Positions 1 through 9,979 of a DNA stretch of 64,000 nt are shown piece after piece. Positions within the stretch are counted from its first letter, which is position 1; each line of letters starts with the position of its first letter. Below the pieces are notes generated by a model, which did not search any database, was not told the origin of the DNA, and saw nothing but the letters and a program-made list of their open reading frames with translations. Position numbers and translations under genes: made by a program. This DNA is from Hyphomicrobiales bacterium. Its GTDB lineage: Bacteria > Pseudomonadota > Alphaproteobacteria > Rhizobiales > Rhizobiaceae. The DNA lies in the NCBI GenBank assembly GCA_900467185.1, contig UBPA01000004.1, positions 186,001-250,000 of the forward strand. Reading direction: 5' to 3'.

Positions 1-3000
1 ACCCGCGTGCGCACATCGGCATCTTCGGGAAGACCGGATTGGGCAGAGAGTTCGCTCAGATAGAGAAGCGGCAGCGCGCGGCTCGTCGTCTGCTCCGCGC
101 AGCCATAGGGGTAGCGGTCGAGCACCATCAGAAGCGCCGGGATATCGAAGGCGGCAGCCCGGCTGACGCTGAGGCTGACCGACGCGCCGCGCAGCTGACT
201 TTCCGCAAGCAGGCCCTCGTCCACGACGAGGCTCGCGCCGGGCTTCAGCTCCACCGGCAGACGCGTCGTGACGGGAAGCGAGGCGGGCCGGACGGGAATC
301 GACAGCGTCTGGTCGAGCGACAGCCCATCAGCCCCGGCGATCTTGACGGTGAAGGTCCCGTCGCCCGGATGCACGCCCTTCAGCGGCAGGGTCACATCGA
401 TCTTCGAGCCGGCCGGAATGGCAAAGCTCTGGGCGAGCGACGTCGTATCGACGGAGAGGGAGGGATCGGCCTCGATCGTGATCGCGAGATCGCCGGCCGG
501 GGCGTCGGTATTGGCGATATCGAGGCGCAGCTCGGCACTGTCGCCGGGCGCCAGGAACTTCGGCAGGCTGGCTGTGACGACGACGGGATCGCGGATGACG
601 ACGTCCGCGCTCGCATGGCCGACGCCCGCTTTCGTCCAGGCCACGGCCATGACGCGGGCGGTGCCGTTGAACTGCGGAATATCGAAGCCGATGATGGCCT
701 TGCCCTCGGCATCGAGCTTGACCGCCCCGGAGAAGAAGGCGACCAGCTTTTCCGTGGGCGGGTTGCCCTGCAGCGCCATGGCACCGCCGTCGCCGCCGGT
801 GCGCAGACGTCCTGTCGCCCCCAGCGAGCCATCGATCAGCCGGCCGTAGAGATCGCGGATTTCGAGGCCGAGACGGCGCTGGCCGAAGTACCAGCCATCG
901 GGATCCGGCGCCTGGTAGCGCGTGAGATTGAGAATGCCCACATCGACGGCGGCAAGCGTCACATAGGCGTCCTCGCCGACACCGGCGCCGGCAACGGTCA
1001 CGGGGATATTCAGCGTCTGCCGCGGCAGCGTCTTGTCGGGCAGCGACAGCGACACGTCGAGCTTGCGCTCGGCCGGATCGACCGACAGCCATTTGACGCC
1101 GATGGCGCGCATCGGCATGCGGCTTTCCTGCGCGTCGCCGGGACGATAGAGCGTGGCCGTGACATAGGCGCCGGCGCCGAACTCGGCGGTGATCGGCAGA
1201 GCGATCTTGTCGCCGGTCGCGGGAATGGAGACGGTCTTGGTCGCGATCAGCGTTTCGGACCCCACGGTGACCAGAAGTTCGCCGGCAAACCGCGGCGAGA
1301 CGTTGAGGGTCGCGGTTTCCCCGACCTTGTAGCTGTTCTTGTCGAGGGCGATCTCAAGCCCGTCGGGCGTCTCGGTGGAGGTCGCCGCGACGTAGAAGCC
1401 GGCATCGAACTCGACGCTCGAAACGGGATCGCCGCCGGGCGCCGCGATCTCCAGCCGGTAGCGGCCCCAGGTAACGGGGACGCTGACCGTGCCGCCATCG
1501 ACGCCGGGACCAACAGGGGCATCGACCGTGCCGTTCGACAGAAGCTTCGTCGACAGGATGGGCTCGTAGCGCCACGCCGTGCCCTCGCGATACCACTGGT
1601 ATTGCCGCTCGACGCTCAGGAGCTTCCAGGTCAGCCCCGTCATCGCCTTGCGCGCACCATCCGGCCCGACGCCGATCACATGGAACGTGCCGGCGGAATT
1701 CTCGGTGAGAGCACCGCTGAAGTTCGGCTTGATGCCGATCCGGTCGCTCTCCGAACGCACGGGAAGCTCCAGCGTCCGCTCGACCGCCCGTCCGCCGGCT
1801 TCCTGCAGCCGCACGGCGATGGTGGCGTTGACGAGCTGGGTCGTGGCCGGGATGTCGGCGAGATCGACATCGAAGCTCGCTTTGCCGTCCGCATCGAGCG
1901 GCGGCAGCATGTCGAGCGTCTGGCGGCTGTCCTCGGTATTCTCCTCGTCCGCAAGGCCGAAGACGTAGCCGGGATAATCAGTGCTTTCCTGCGTCGGCTT
2001 CAGAAGAACGTCGCCTTCAAGTTCGAGACCCGCTGCCGGTGCGCCATAGAGGAAGCGTCCATCGACAGTGACCGGCACCGGCGTACCGGGCGTGATAGCC
2101 GGCGCGGTGCTCGCAAGGTCGAATTCGATGCGGTCCGGCACGAAGTCATCGACCTGAAACGCCTTTTCGCTGATGGCCTTCGCCTTGGGATCGGTGAAGA
2201 CCTGCACCGTCCACGTGCCGCGCATGGCATTCGGCTGGAGGGCCATGTCGAGCGTGTAGCCGCCGAGCTTGCTGTCGGACGACACGATGCGGCGGTCCTC
2301 CACGCCATCCGGGCGCAGGAAGACGAAGGTGAGCGGCAGGTCGGAAACGGCACTTGCCGCGGGATCGCGGGCGAGCGCCGACACATGGACCGTTTCGCCG
2401 GCCCGATAGATGCCGCGCTCCGTCCAGGTGAGCACATCGACGGCGCCCGGGGCCGGGCGGCCGGTGACGCCGCGGTCGGACAGGTCGAAGCCGGCGCGCG
2501 TCATGTCGAGGAAGACATAGTCGTCGCTGCCGGCACGGGCCGAGATGACGGCCGGCAGCGTGGCATCCCCACCGCGCAGAAGCCCCGCGGCGAAGACGGC
2601 GCGGCCATCGGCGTCGGTGGTCGCGGTGCCCAGCACCTCGTTGTTCTTGGCGACGAGCTCCAGCGCGACGCCGGACAGGGGCTTTGCCGACGAAAGCGAG
2701 CGGGTGAACACGCTGAGGCCGTCGGTGCCGGCAAAGGTCGAGAGCCCGATATCGGACACGACGAACCATTGCGTGGCCCGATTGTCCCATTCGTTGGAGG
2801 CGCCGGTCGCCGACACGGCCGTCAGCACGTAGACGCCGGGCTTGCGCTGCGGCAGGGCCTCGTCCACCGGAAAGCTGGTGACAACCTCTTTGTTCAGATC
2901 CGTCTGGAGGTCGATCGTCCCCTGCCAGACAAGTTCGCCGCTCTCGTCGCGGATACGGTCGGCGCTGTAGCCGTCGAGCTGAGTGAGGAACTGCGAATTC

Positions 3001-4205
3001 GTCAGCAGCTGGGCGATGTTGCGATCGCCGACACGATAGAGCTTGAGGTTGGCGCTGGTCGTGTTGACCGAGACGAGGGGAATGCCGCGGCGCACGGTCA
3101 TCGGCAGCACGAAGCTGTCACCGGTGAAGCGGACCATGGCCGGGCGGTCGGGAATATAGAGATCGAGATCGACGGCCGCCTCGAGCGGCTCTTCGACGGA
3201 CGAGGGAAGACCGGGGCGCAGCGCGAGCTTGTAGCGCTGGCCGTGCGACAGGCCCTCGACGCAGATCTGGCTGTCCTTCGCCTCGACCGCCTGCGGCGCG
3301 GCGCCGTCCAGCGTCAGGAACGGCGTGTAATCGACGCCCGGCTGCAGCGGCTCGGAAAACTGGACGCAGGCGCGCGGCGAAACGGCTTCCGCCTCCACCG
3401 TATTGCCGATCACGCGAAAGCCGTTCTTGCTGCGCAGATCGGCAAAGGCGGCGCGGATCGCCGGGTTTTCCACGAGCGCGAGGCTCGCCTTGTAGGCTTC
3501 GAGCGCCGGACGGAAGCTTTCGGTGGCGGCAAGCGCCTGCGCCAGCATGGCGAGCGCATCGGCGCGATCGGTGGCGGTGCGCGAGAGCTCGTAGCCATTG
3601 ATGGCGGCAAGCGCCGACTGGTTGGCGACGGTCGCATTGGCGGTGATGAGGTTGGCGGTGCGGGACGCCTGCGTCCACAAGCGGCCATCCTCCGCATCGA
3701 TCGCGAGCGCGGCCATGAGGCTCTGGAGGGAGGCCTCATTGGCACCCTCCTGCCGTTCGCGGGCGGCCTGCGCAAGGAGCGCCGCGCGACCGGCGTCTGC
3801 GCGATCCTCCGGCACGACGAGCGCGCGCTTGGCCTCGCGCGCCTGGGTGACCAGTTCCTCCGACAGGAAGGGCAGCGAAAGGGCGGCACCGATATCCGGG
3901 CCGGCGCTGGCAGCGTCCACGATGCGGCCGGCAACGGCGCCGGGGAAGGCGTTCAGCGTGTGGAAATCGGATTTGAGAAAGCACCACTTCACCTTGGGAT
4001 TGTAGGTGAAGGCCCGGCAGTTGCGATCGGCGATGCAGACCTTCTCGCAATCGGCGAGCGACAGGTTCTGCTCCGTGCGCAGGTCGAAGCCGAAATAGTC
4101 GTGATCTTTCGTCGTCGCGACGGTCCGCCCGCCGGCGGCGGCGACCGAGCCCAGCGAGCCGATCAGCATCAAGAAGCCCAAGGAGAACCGAAGTGTCGCG
4201 CGCAT
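1..4205 (-). CDS. Alpha-2-macroglobulin family protein with N-terminal PAN/apple domain (3' end outside window)
   Basis: Large bacterial alpha-2-macroglobulin: a periplasmic protease trap thought to snare invading proteases when its thioester is exposed by cleavage. The 1401 codons present begin with an ATG and a Sec-type signal (MRATLRFSLGFLMLIGSLGS, then an Ala-rich end). Next comes a cysteine-rich PAN/apple-like module at about residues 35-80 (CEKVC, CRAFTY, KWCFLK), then long beta-rich macroglobulin repeats. Near the window edge the thioester motif CAEQ is seen inside YPYGCAEQTTSR, so this is a thioester-bearing form. The C-terminal complement-like domains lie beyond base 1. No lipobox Cys is obvious at the signal end, so membrane anchoring is not assured. 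In many proteobacteria such a gene is followed by pbpC; that would lie off the window. The start fits the signal peptide; no strong Shine-Dalgarno is seen. Confidence 0.93.
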   Translation of the reverse strand, partial: MRATLRFSLGFLMLIGSLGSVAAAGGRTVATTKDHDYFGFDLRTEQNLSLADCEKVCIADRNCRAFTYNPKVKWCFLKSDFHTLNAFPGAVAGRIVDAASAGPDIGAALSLPFLSEELVTQAREAKRALVVPEDRADAGRAALLAQAARERQEGANEASLQSLMAALAIDAEDGRLWTQASRTANLITANATVANQSALAAINGYELSRTATDRADALAMLAQALAATESFRPALEAYKASLALVENPAIRAAFADLRSKNGFRVIGNTVEAEAVSPRACVQFSEPLQPGVDYTPFLTLDGAAPQAVEAKDSQICVEGLSHGQRYKLALRPGLPSSVEEPLEAAVDLDLYIPDRPAMVRFTGDSFVLPMTVRRGIPLVSVNTTSANLKLYRVGDRNIAQLLTNSQFLTQLDGYSADRIRDESGELVWQGTIDLQTDLNKEVVTSFPVDEALPQRKPGVYVLTAVSATGASNEWDNRATQWFVVSDIGLSTFAGTDGLSVFTRSLSSAKPLSGVALELVAKNNEVLGTATTDADGRAVFAAGLLRGGDATLPAVISARAGSDDYVFLDMTRAGFDLSDRGVTGRPAPGAVDVLTWTERGIYRAGETVHVSALARDPAASAVSDLPLTFVFLRPDGVEDRRIVSSDSKLGGYTLDMALQPNAMRGTWTVQVFTDPKAKAISEKAFQVDDFVPDRIEFDLASTAPAITPGTPVPVTVDGRFLYGAPAAGLELEGDVLLKPTQESTDYPGYVFGLADEENTEDSRQTLDMLPPLDADGKASFDVDLADIPATTQLVNATIAVRLQEAGGRAVERTLELPVRSESDRIGIKPNFSGALTENSAGTFHVIGVGPDGARKAMTGLTWKLLSVERQYQWYREGTAWRYEPILSTKLLSNGTVDAPVGPGVDGGTVSVPVTWGRYRLEIAAPGGDPVSSVEFDAGFYVAATSTETPDGLEIALDKNSYKVGETATLNVSPRFAGELLVTVGSETLIATKTVSIPATGDKIALPITAEFGAGAYVTATLYRPGDAQESRMPMRAIGVKWLSVDPAERKLDVSLSLPDKTLPRQTLNIPVTVAGAGVGEDAYVTLAAVDVGILNLTRYQAPDPDGWYFGQRRLGLEIRDLYGRLIDGSLGATGRLRTGGDGGAMALQGNPPTEKLVAFFSGAVKLDAEGKAIIGFDIPQFNGTARVMAVAWTKAGVGHASADVVIRDPVVVTASLPKFLAPGDSAELRLDIANTDAPAGDLAITIEADPSLSVDTTSLAQSFAIPAGSKIDVTLPLKGVHPGDGTFTVKIAGADGLSLDQTLSIPVRPASLPVTTRLPVELKPGASLVVDEGLLAESQLRGASVSLSVSRAAAFDIPALLMVLDRYPYGCAEQTTSRALPLLYLSELSAQSGLPEDADVRTR

Positions 4206-4392
4206 GCCGTATTTCCCCCTCAAGGTCCGGCCTGCTCAAGGCGGCCGGTTCCGGCGCCACTCTCCGTCCGGACCCTGTCATTGTCAATGCGGAGGCACAT
4301 CCGGAGAGGGGGTCGCGAGCCCAGGAGGACAGGCGTCTGATATCCGGAACCCTCTCCCGGCAGGCCCGCTTCCCGATCGACGCCCTGGCGCG

Positions 4393-5790
4393 TCAGCCGG
4401 CCTGACGCTGCGGGCGGGCGCGCATGTCGATGAGGGCGGCGGCGGCATAGGTCTGGGCGACGATCTCCGGCACCAGATCGATATCCGGAAGGGAGCCGAG
4501 GCCGAGCGGGCCGATGGCGAAGAGGCCGAGGGAGCGTCCGCGCGCATCGAGAAGCTCGCCGGCCGGATTGACCGAGAGGCCGAGGTGCAGCTCGTCGGTG
4601 ACGGCGAGCTGGTTGCGGAGAGCGGCGGCGATCACCGGCACGTCGAGATCGGCCGACAGGCAGCGGCAATCGATGATGCGGTCGGCCGTGAACAGGCTTT
4701 CCGCCTGCTCGCCGGCCCAGCGGACGACGAGGCCCTGGGAGGAGCGGCGCAGCGCCGTACCACGCCGCAGTTCGGTCAGCCCTGCCCCGAGCTCGCGCTC
4801 CAGCCGGGCATGGACATCGGCCGGCAGCCTGTTGCGGTGAGCGTCATAGATCGAGCGCAGATGCCGGTTGAACTGCCGCTTCTCGCTGGGCGGAAGGGAC
4901 GACCAGAGCGAACTGGCGCGCTTGCGCAGCCCGTTCATGGCCGCCTGCCAGCTCCAGCCGTTCTCCTCCGCCTCCGCACAGGCTTCGCGCACGAAGCGCA
5001 GGATATGGCGCAGCTGCGAGGGCATGGGCTGGGTGGGAAACACGGAATCGGCGGCCAGCCGCGTGTGCGGCTGGGGCAGGAAGCCGCGGCGCGAGAGGAT
5101 CGAGATCCGGCCAGCGAAGCCTGCGTCGCGCAGCTGCAGCACCTGATCCACGGCGCGCAGGCCGCTGCCCATCACGATCACATGCTTCTCGACACTTTGC
5201 GGCGTGGTGATCTCGCGGGTCAGCGCCCGCGCGACGTCGCCCGCATCCGCCTTCAGGCCGTAGCCCGTCGCCAGAATCACGTCGTCGAACACCATGGCAC
5301 CACCATCGGCAAAGCCGAGGCGGACGCCGCCATGATCGAGGCGACGGATGTCGTCGGCGATATCGTGCGACATCTGCACCGTCACGTCGCGCCGCTGGGC
5401 GAGCGCCTCGGAAAAGCGCTGATAGACATAGTCGCTGAAGATCGATTTCGGCACGAAGATCTGCCCGAAACCGGGAATAGCGGCGGACACGGCATCGCGA
5501 AATTCGCTGCTTGCCTGCAGCCAGCGCGTGAAATCCTTCGGCTCCCCGGTCGCGACCGAGAGATCGCGGGCGCGGCTGTTGAGGATTTCCGTCGAGCGGG
5601 CGCCGGCCAGCGCCTGGCCACCGCTGATGGTGGGCGCCGGATCGAACAGGCGCAGCCGGAAGGGTTGCGTCACCGTCTTCAGAAGCGCGATTGCCATCAT
5701 GATGCCGGAGAAGCCACGGCCGACCACCGCGATGTCGAGCGGGTCGCCGGATGCGCGTCTGCCGGGCGCGGAAAGGTCGTGAACCGTCAT
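4393..5790 (-). CDS. FAD/NAD(P)-binding oxidoreductase-like protein (NAD_binding_9 type)
   Basis: A 465-residue flavoprotein of unknown substrate. The N-terminal dinucleotide fold is visible at residues 18-35 with the GxGxxG motif in AVVGRGFSGIM, and a second flavoprotein signature (VILATGYG) appears near residue 170. A stretch with GSGLRAVDQ near residue 208 looks like the second nucleotide-binding segment of this family. The ATG is preceded by the strong site GGGAGGAA, which fixes the start. It lies upstream of the alpha-2-macroglobulin gene on the same strand with a 187-base gap, so co-transcription is possible but not shown. Proteins of this group often sit in rhizobial genomes as uncharacterised FAD-NAD(P)-binding proteins. 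I see no membrane segment or signal peptide, so it is probably cytosolic. Confidence 0.85.
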   Translation of the reverse strand: MTVHDLSAPGRRASGDPLDIAVVGRGFSGIMMAIALLKTVTQPFRLRLFDPAPTISGGQALAGARSTEILNSRARDLSVATGEPKDFTRWLQASSEFRDAVSAAIPGFGQIFVPKSIFSDYVYQRFSEALAQRRDVTVQMSHDIADDIRRLDHGGVRLGFADGGAMVFDDVILATGYGLKADAGDVARALTREITTPQSVEKHVIVMGSGLRAVDQVLQLRDAGFAGRISILSRRGFLPQPHTRLAADSVFPTQPMPSQLRHILRFVREACAEAEENGWSWQAAMNGLRKRASSLWSSLPPSEKRQFNRHLRSIYDAHRNRLPADVHARLERELGAGLTELRRGTALRRSSQGLVVRWAGEQAESLFTADRIIDCRCLSADLDVPVIAAALRNQLAVTDELHLGLSVNPAGELLDARGRSLGLFAIGPLGLGSLPDIDLVPEIVAQTYAAAALIDMRARPQRQAG

Positions 5791-6022
5791 ATCATTCCTC
5801 CCTTCCTGCCGCCTCCAGCAGGTGTCGGATCGTTGAACCGGATGCCCTCGCCCTGGTCGTCCTCGATAAAGACGTTACGTCCGGGCGCATGCGTTCACAC
5901 ATATGCGGTCATGTCATCAGCGGTGGATTACAACACGGGTTTCGTCCGCCAGCAAGCGGTTTTCACGTTCCGTTAACGTCTGCCATCATCGGGTAGCCCG
6001 CGCATGGCAGGTCCTCCACGAG

Positions 6023-6048
6023 AAAGGGGCCACTTTCGCGGCCCCTTT
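6023..6048 (-). terminator. Hairpin terminator after the 131-residue hypothetical gene
   Basis: Perfect 9-bp stem AAAGGGGCC/GGCCCCTTT with an 8-base loop, beginning three bases beyond the stop codon of the minus-strand gene. It ends in only three U on that strand, so termination strength is uncertain. Confidence 0.65.
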
Positions 6049-6051
6049 GAC

Positions 6052-6447
6052 TTACGTGCGAACGAGGCGATGTGCCTGCTGTCGCTCCATCCTGCGAAGG
6101 AAGGCGTTGATATCGGCCCGTCCGCTGCGCACCTGGCGCTTGCGGATCATGATACCCATGATCCGGGCCGCCGTGGAGACCGTCATGTCGTCGAGCGGGC
6201 TTTCGCTCGACCACGGCTTGGTCAGCTGCGACGTCACCACCTCCCGGACGGACGTCGGCAGAATATCAGTGCATCCGCGCATATGATCGAAGACCAGCGC
6301 GATCGGCAGGAGTGCACCCTGAAAGTAGATGGTCGGCGCATCCGCGCCCCCGTCCCATTCCTCGTAGGCGTCGATCGCCTCGCGGAACAGCTGATGCAGC
6401 GTAATCGGAGCATGCCCCTGGTGAAGTTCTGGCAGTAGAGTGTTCAT
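6052..6447 (-). CDS. Hypothetical protein, 131 aa
   Basis: I do not recognise this family. The product is a small soluble acidic-to-basic protein with no signal peptide or membrane segment. The first half has DAYEEWDGGADAP and a hydrophobic helix (LLPIALVFDHM), and the C-terminal third is rich in Arg (MIRKRQVRSGRADINAFLRRMERQQ), which could form a basic helix. The case for a real gene is the ATG with GAGGAG seven bases upstream, the stop immediately followed by a perfect hairpin, and GC-rich codon use like its neighbours. It is divergent from the FtsK-type gene across 260 bases. Function unknown. Confidence 0.75.
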   Translation of the reverse strand: MNTLLPELHQGHAPITLHQLFREAIDAYEEWDGGADAPTIYFQGALLPIALVFDHMRGCTDILPTSVREVVTSQLTKPWSSESPLDDMTVSTAARIMGIMIRKRQVRSGRADINAFLRRMERQQAHRLVRT

Positions 6448-6707
6448 CTGCGTCTCCTCACATTTGCTTCGACGCGGGCGGGTCGCGCCTGCACATTTCC
6501 GCCAGACACATTAATGACCCGCTTTGCCGCCGGGTTCCACCCTCTCGAGAAATTTTTTTGCGCATTTCGCGTGGACACAAATCCTTAAGCCAAGGATTAC
6601 AATAGCTTTGCACCGGTACGCCTGTCTTTCGTCCTCGTTACCGGCGCTGCGTGGAAAGGGCTGATTAACCTTTATTTTCTATTGAATAGAGGTGCCCATC
6701 GGCCCTC

Positions 6708-9413
6708 ATGTTCCCGAGTTTGCAGGTTCCCATGCGTCTATCCAGAACGAATCTTCCCCACGGTATCGACAATGCGAAGGCGGAGGATGCGCCCCCGCGC
6801 ATCGAGCCGGTCAAGCGGATCTACGGTACGCCGGAGACGCTCGGCGGCGCTTTCCTGTCGGGCACCGATACGGAGAATGCCGACGAGATGGCCGCCGGCG
6901 AGATCGAAGGACGCGCGCCGATCTGGCAGAGCAACTTCGTCATCGGCCCGAACGTCCGCTTCACCCGCACGCCGGACAGCGCCTATCCCAAGCGCAGTCC
7001 CAAATCGCCGCCCATGCTCGAAATGGTGCAGATCGACGAGCAACCCGCGGCCTTGACCTGCGACAGGACAGAGGCCACGGCCTCGATGGAACGACCCGAA
7101 ATGACACAGACCTTCGATCTGCCGGAACCCGATTTTGCGACCGCGCGCGGCGCTCTGGCTCTGGCCCTGAAGCTGCGCCGCGAATTCGCCCAGGCCGATG
7201 CCTGGCCGCAGATGGCGCAGCTGGAGGCACCGGCAAACACTGAACCGGAAAGTGTCGCCGTGGCCGCCGAGCCCGAAGCGGAACCGGCACCCGTAATCGA
7301 AGACGTTGTCGCTCCACTAGAGACGCCTGCGCCGGTATCGCTGGCGCCTCGCGCCTTCAGCTTCGCGATCAACGATGCGATCTTCTTCGAGACGCTGCTC
7401 TCGAACCCGGATTTCGATCCGTCGCTCTCCCTCATCCCGGCGCCCGCCATCCGGGAAACGGCATCGGTGAAAGCCGAGCGCGAAACGATGGCAATCCCGT
7501 TTGCGGCCGAAACGCCGGCCCCCGTGCCGCCGACGATCGCCTTCCGGACCAGCCCGGAATCGGTCACGGCGCTCTATCGCGTGATCGAGGTCGGCCCGGC
7601 AAAGGTCGCGGCCCTCTCCGCCATTGACGAGACCGCACTTGTCGAAGCGGTCGCCAAGGCGGAACCGCAGGCCGCGTCGGAACCGGTCGCCGAAGTGCTG
7701 GCCGCGCCCGAGCCTGCCGAGGAAGCCCCGGCCGCCTTCAAGCCGCGCATCCGGGCTACGCAGCTTGCCGCCCGGCTGACGCCGTCGCTGCAGCTGAGCG
7801 CCGCCGCGCGCGCCATCGACCTCTCGGTTCTGCCGGAGATGGAAGGCTACCAGCTACCGTCAGTCGAGCTTCTGCAGGAACCGGTGATCCAGCAGACAAC
7901 CTCCATGAGCCAGGAGGCGCTGGAACAGAGCGCGGGCCTGCTGGAAAGCGTGCTGGAAGATTTCGGCGTGCGCGGCGAGATCATCGACGTGCGGCCGGGT
8001 CCGGTCGTCACGCTCTACGAATTCGAGCCGGCACCGGGTGTCAAATCCTCACGCGTCATCGGCCTCTCCGACGATATCGCCCGCTCCATGTCGGCGCTGT
8101 CCGCCCGCGTCGCCGTCGTTCCCGGCCGCAACGTTATCGGCATCGAACTGCCGAACCCGGTGCGCGAAACCGTCTATTTCCGCGAGATGATCGAGTCGCA
8201 CAGCTACGAGGAAACGAAGTTCAAGCTGCCGCTCTGCCTCGGCAAGACCATCGGCGGCGAGCCGGTCGTGGCGGAACTCGCCAAGATGCCGCATCTGCTC
8301 GTCGCGGGCACGACGGGCTCCGGCAAGTCGGTGGCGATCAACACGATGATCCTGTCGCTCCTCTACCGTCTGAAGCCCGAGGAATGCCGCCTGATCATGG
8401 TCGATCCGAAGATGCTGGAACTGTCGATTTATGACGGCATCCCGCATCTCCTCACCCCCGTCGTCACCGACCCGAAGAAGGCCGTGATGGCGCTGAAATG
8501 GGCGGTGCGGGAAATGGAAGACCGCTATCGCAAGATGTCGCGGCTCGGCGTGCGCAATATCGACGGCTATAACGGCCGCGCGGCGATCGCCCGTGCCAAG
8601 GGCGAGACGGTGTTCACGACGGTCCAGACCGGGTTCGACCGGGGCTCCGGCGAGCCGGTGTTCGAGGAGCAGGAACTCGACCTCGCACCGATGCCCTATA
8701 TCGTCATCATCGTCGATGAGATGGCCGACCTGATGATGGTCGCCGGCAAGGAGATCGAAGGCGCGATCCAGCGGCTCGCCCAGATGGCCCGCGCCGCCGG
8801 CATCCACCTGATCATGGCGACGCAGCGCCCCTCGGTCGATGTCATCACGGGCACGATCAAGGCCAACTTCCCGACGCGCATCTCCTTCCAGGTGACCTCG
8901 AAGATCGACAGCCGCACCATCCTCGGCGAACAGGGTGCCGAACACCTACTCGGTCAGGGCGACATGCTGCACATGGTCGGCGGCGGACGCATCGCCCGCG
9001 TCCACGGGCCCTTCGTCTCGGACGAAGAGGTCGAGAAGGTCGTCAACCATCTGAAGGCGCAGGGACGCCCGGAATATCTCGGCACCGTCACCGAGGACGC
9101 CGACGAGGTGGAGGAGGCGCCCGAAGAGGATACGGCCGTGTTCGACAAGTCCGGCATGGCCGAGGAAGACGGGCAGGACCTCTACGACAAGGCCGTCAAG
9201 GTGGTGCTGCGCGACAAGAAGTGCTCGACCTCCTACATCCAGCGCCGCCTGCAGATCGGCTACAACCGTGCCGCCTCGCTGGTGGAACGCATGGAACGCG
9301 AAGGTCTCGTCGGCGCGGCCAACCACGTCGGCAAGCGCTCGATCATCGCCGGCGGACGCGACACGCTGGAGCCGGTCGCCATCGAGCCCGTTGCCCTCGA
9401 AAGCGAAGACTGA
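6708..9413 (+). CDS. FtsK/SpoIIIE-family DNA translocase lacking membrane segments
   Basis: ATP-driven double-stranded DNA translocase of the FtsK/SpoIIIE class, 901 residues. The C-terminal motor is intact: Walker A GTTGSGKS at residues 534-541, Walker B ending in VDEMAD around residue 670, and a winged-helix gamma domain at about 824-885 ([17 protein letters not shown]) of the sort that reads polar KOPS-like sequences. What is missing is the four-helix membrane domain of classical FtsK: residues 1-400 are Ala/Pro/Glu-rich and soluble-looking. Rhizobiaceae usually carry a second full-length FtsK elsewhere, so this is probably the short paralogue, but that copy is not in view. The start is uncertain: ATG 6708 and ATG 6732 are both possible and neither has a strong Shine-Dalgarno. 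Probable role: chromosome dimer resolution or segregation. Confidence 0.93.
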   Translation: MFPSLQVPMRLSRTNLPHGIDNAKAEDAPPRIEPVKRIYGTPETLGGAFLSGTDTENADEMAAGEIEGRAPIWQSNFVIGPNVRFTRTPDSAYPKRSPKSPPMLEMVQIDEQPAALTCDRTEATASMERPEMTQTFDLPEPDFATARGALALALKLRREFAQADAWPQMAQLEAPANTEPESVAVAAEPEAEPAPVIEDVVAPLETPAPVSLAPRAFSFAINDAIFFETLLSNPDFDPSLSLIPAPAIRETASVKAERETMAIPFAAETPAPVPPTIAFRTSPESVTALYRVIEVGPAKVAALSAIDETALVEAVAKAEPQAASEPVAEVLAAPEPAEEAPAAFKPRIRATQLAARLTPSLQLSAAARAIDLSVLPEMEGYQLPSVELLQEPVIQQTTSMSQEALEQSAGLLESVLEDFGVRGEIIDVRPGPVVTLYEFEPAPGVKSSRVIGLSDDIARSMSALSARVAVVPGRNVIGIELPNPVRETVYFREMIESHSYEETKFKLPLCLGKTIGGEPVVAELAKMPHLLVAGTTGSGKSVAINTMILSLLYRLKPEECRLIMVDPKMLELSIYDGIPHLLTPVVTDPKKAVMALKWAVREMEDRYRKMSRLGVRNIDGYNGRAAIARAKGETVFTTVQTGFDRGSGEPVFEEQELDLAPMPYIVIIVDEMADLMMVAGKEIEGAIQRLAQMARAAGIHLIMATQRPSVDVITGTIKANFPTRISFQVTSKIDSRTILGEQGAEHLLGQGDMLHMVGGGRIARVHGPFVSDEEVEKVVNHLKAQGRPEYLGTVTEDADEVEEAPEEDTAVFDKSGMAEEDGQDLYDKAVKVVLRDKKCSTSYIQRRLQIGYNRAASLVERMEREGLVGAANHVGKRSIIAGGRDTLEPVAIEPVALESED

Positions 9414-9429
9414 GGACAGGCATGGCGCT

Positions 9430-9450
9430 CGGGGCGGGACACGCGCCCCG
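9430..9450 (+). terminator. Possible terminator after the FtsK-type gene
   Basis: Seven-bp perfect stem CGGGGCG/CGCCCCG with a 7-base loop, 16 bases after the stop. There is no U tract, so this may be only a transcript-end stabiliser. Confidence 0.35.
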
Positions 9451-9575
9451 GGCGCCGCGCTCCCCCCGCGGTCCCCTCCCGCAAACCCTTTCGTGACAGG
9501 GGTTTGGAACCAAATGCGCGCTCGCGAGTTGTCCCGCGTTCTGAGGGCGCGACACCGCGCGTGGGAGATATCATC

Positions 9576-9899
9576 ATGAAGAAAATTCTAGCCTCTGCCG
9601 GCATTGCGCTGGCGATCGCCGCCGGCGGCGCGGCCGGCTTTGCAGGCGTTGCCAATGCGCAGGGCGTGGAACTGCGCGTCGGACCGGACGGCATCCGTCC
9701 CGTCATTCGCGAACCTCGCCGCGAGCGCGGTCGCGACCGGTGCGGCGAACGCGAAGCCCGCGCTGCCGCTCGCGACTCGGGTCTGCGCGATCCGGAAGTC
9801 GTGCGCGTCACCGACCGCCGCGTCGTCGTGGAAGGCATGACCCGCCGCGGGCCGCAGCGCATCACCTTCGCCAACCGGGACGGCTGCCCGGAAATCTGA
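9576..9899 (+). CDS. Small secreted basic protein, 107 aa
   Basis: Exported protein of unknown role. The N-terminus is a clear Sec signal peptide: KK, then an Ala/Gly-rich core, with likely cleavage after VANAQ (about residue 26-27). The mature part is short, strongly Arg-rich (PRRERGRDRCGEREARAAARD) and ends in GCPEI; two cysteines remain in the mature chain and could form a disulphide. I chose the ATG at 9576 because a GGGAGA site stands eight bases upstream and the signal peptide then begins at residue 1; a longer reading from 9504 would put 24 unrelated residues before it. The gene stands alone between the FtsK-type gene and a strong terminator. No family is recognised with confidence. 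Confidence 0.8.
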   Translation: MKKILASAGIALAIAAGGAAGFAGVANAQGVELRVGPDGIRPVIREPRRERGRDRCGEREARAAARDSGLRDPEVVRVTDRRVVVEGMTRRGPQRITFANRDGCPEI

Positions 9900-9927
9900 T
9901 CGGCGTCGAACGCGACGATCAAAGACG

Positions 9928-9960
9928 AAGGGTTCCGGCATTGCTGCCGGAGCCCTTTTT
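9928..9960 (+). terminator. Rho-independent terminator
   Basis: Stem AAGGGTTCCGGCA against TGCCGGAGCCCTT with loop TTGC, followed by TTTTT. It closes the small secreted protein gene and faces the DUF3597 gene. Confidence 0.85.
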
Positions 9961-9979
9961 CCTGTTCCGACCGTTACGA

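Noticed and set aside
4282-4287. A TTGACA hexamer on the minus strand before the alpha-2-macroglobulin gene
   Set aside because: No acceptable -10 at 15-19 bases; too weak for a promoter call.
39-4340. A 1433-codon plus-strand open frame over the alpha-2-macroglobulin gene, Arg/Gly/Asp-rich
   Set aside because: It is the antisense shadow of the high-GC macroglobulin gene, whose minus-strand translation has a signal peptide, a PAN module and a CAEQ thioester motif.
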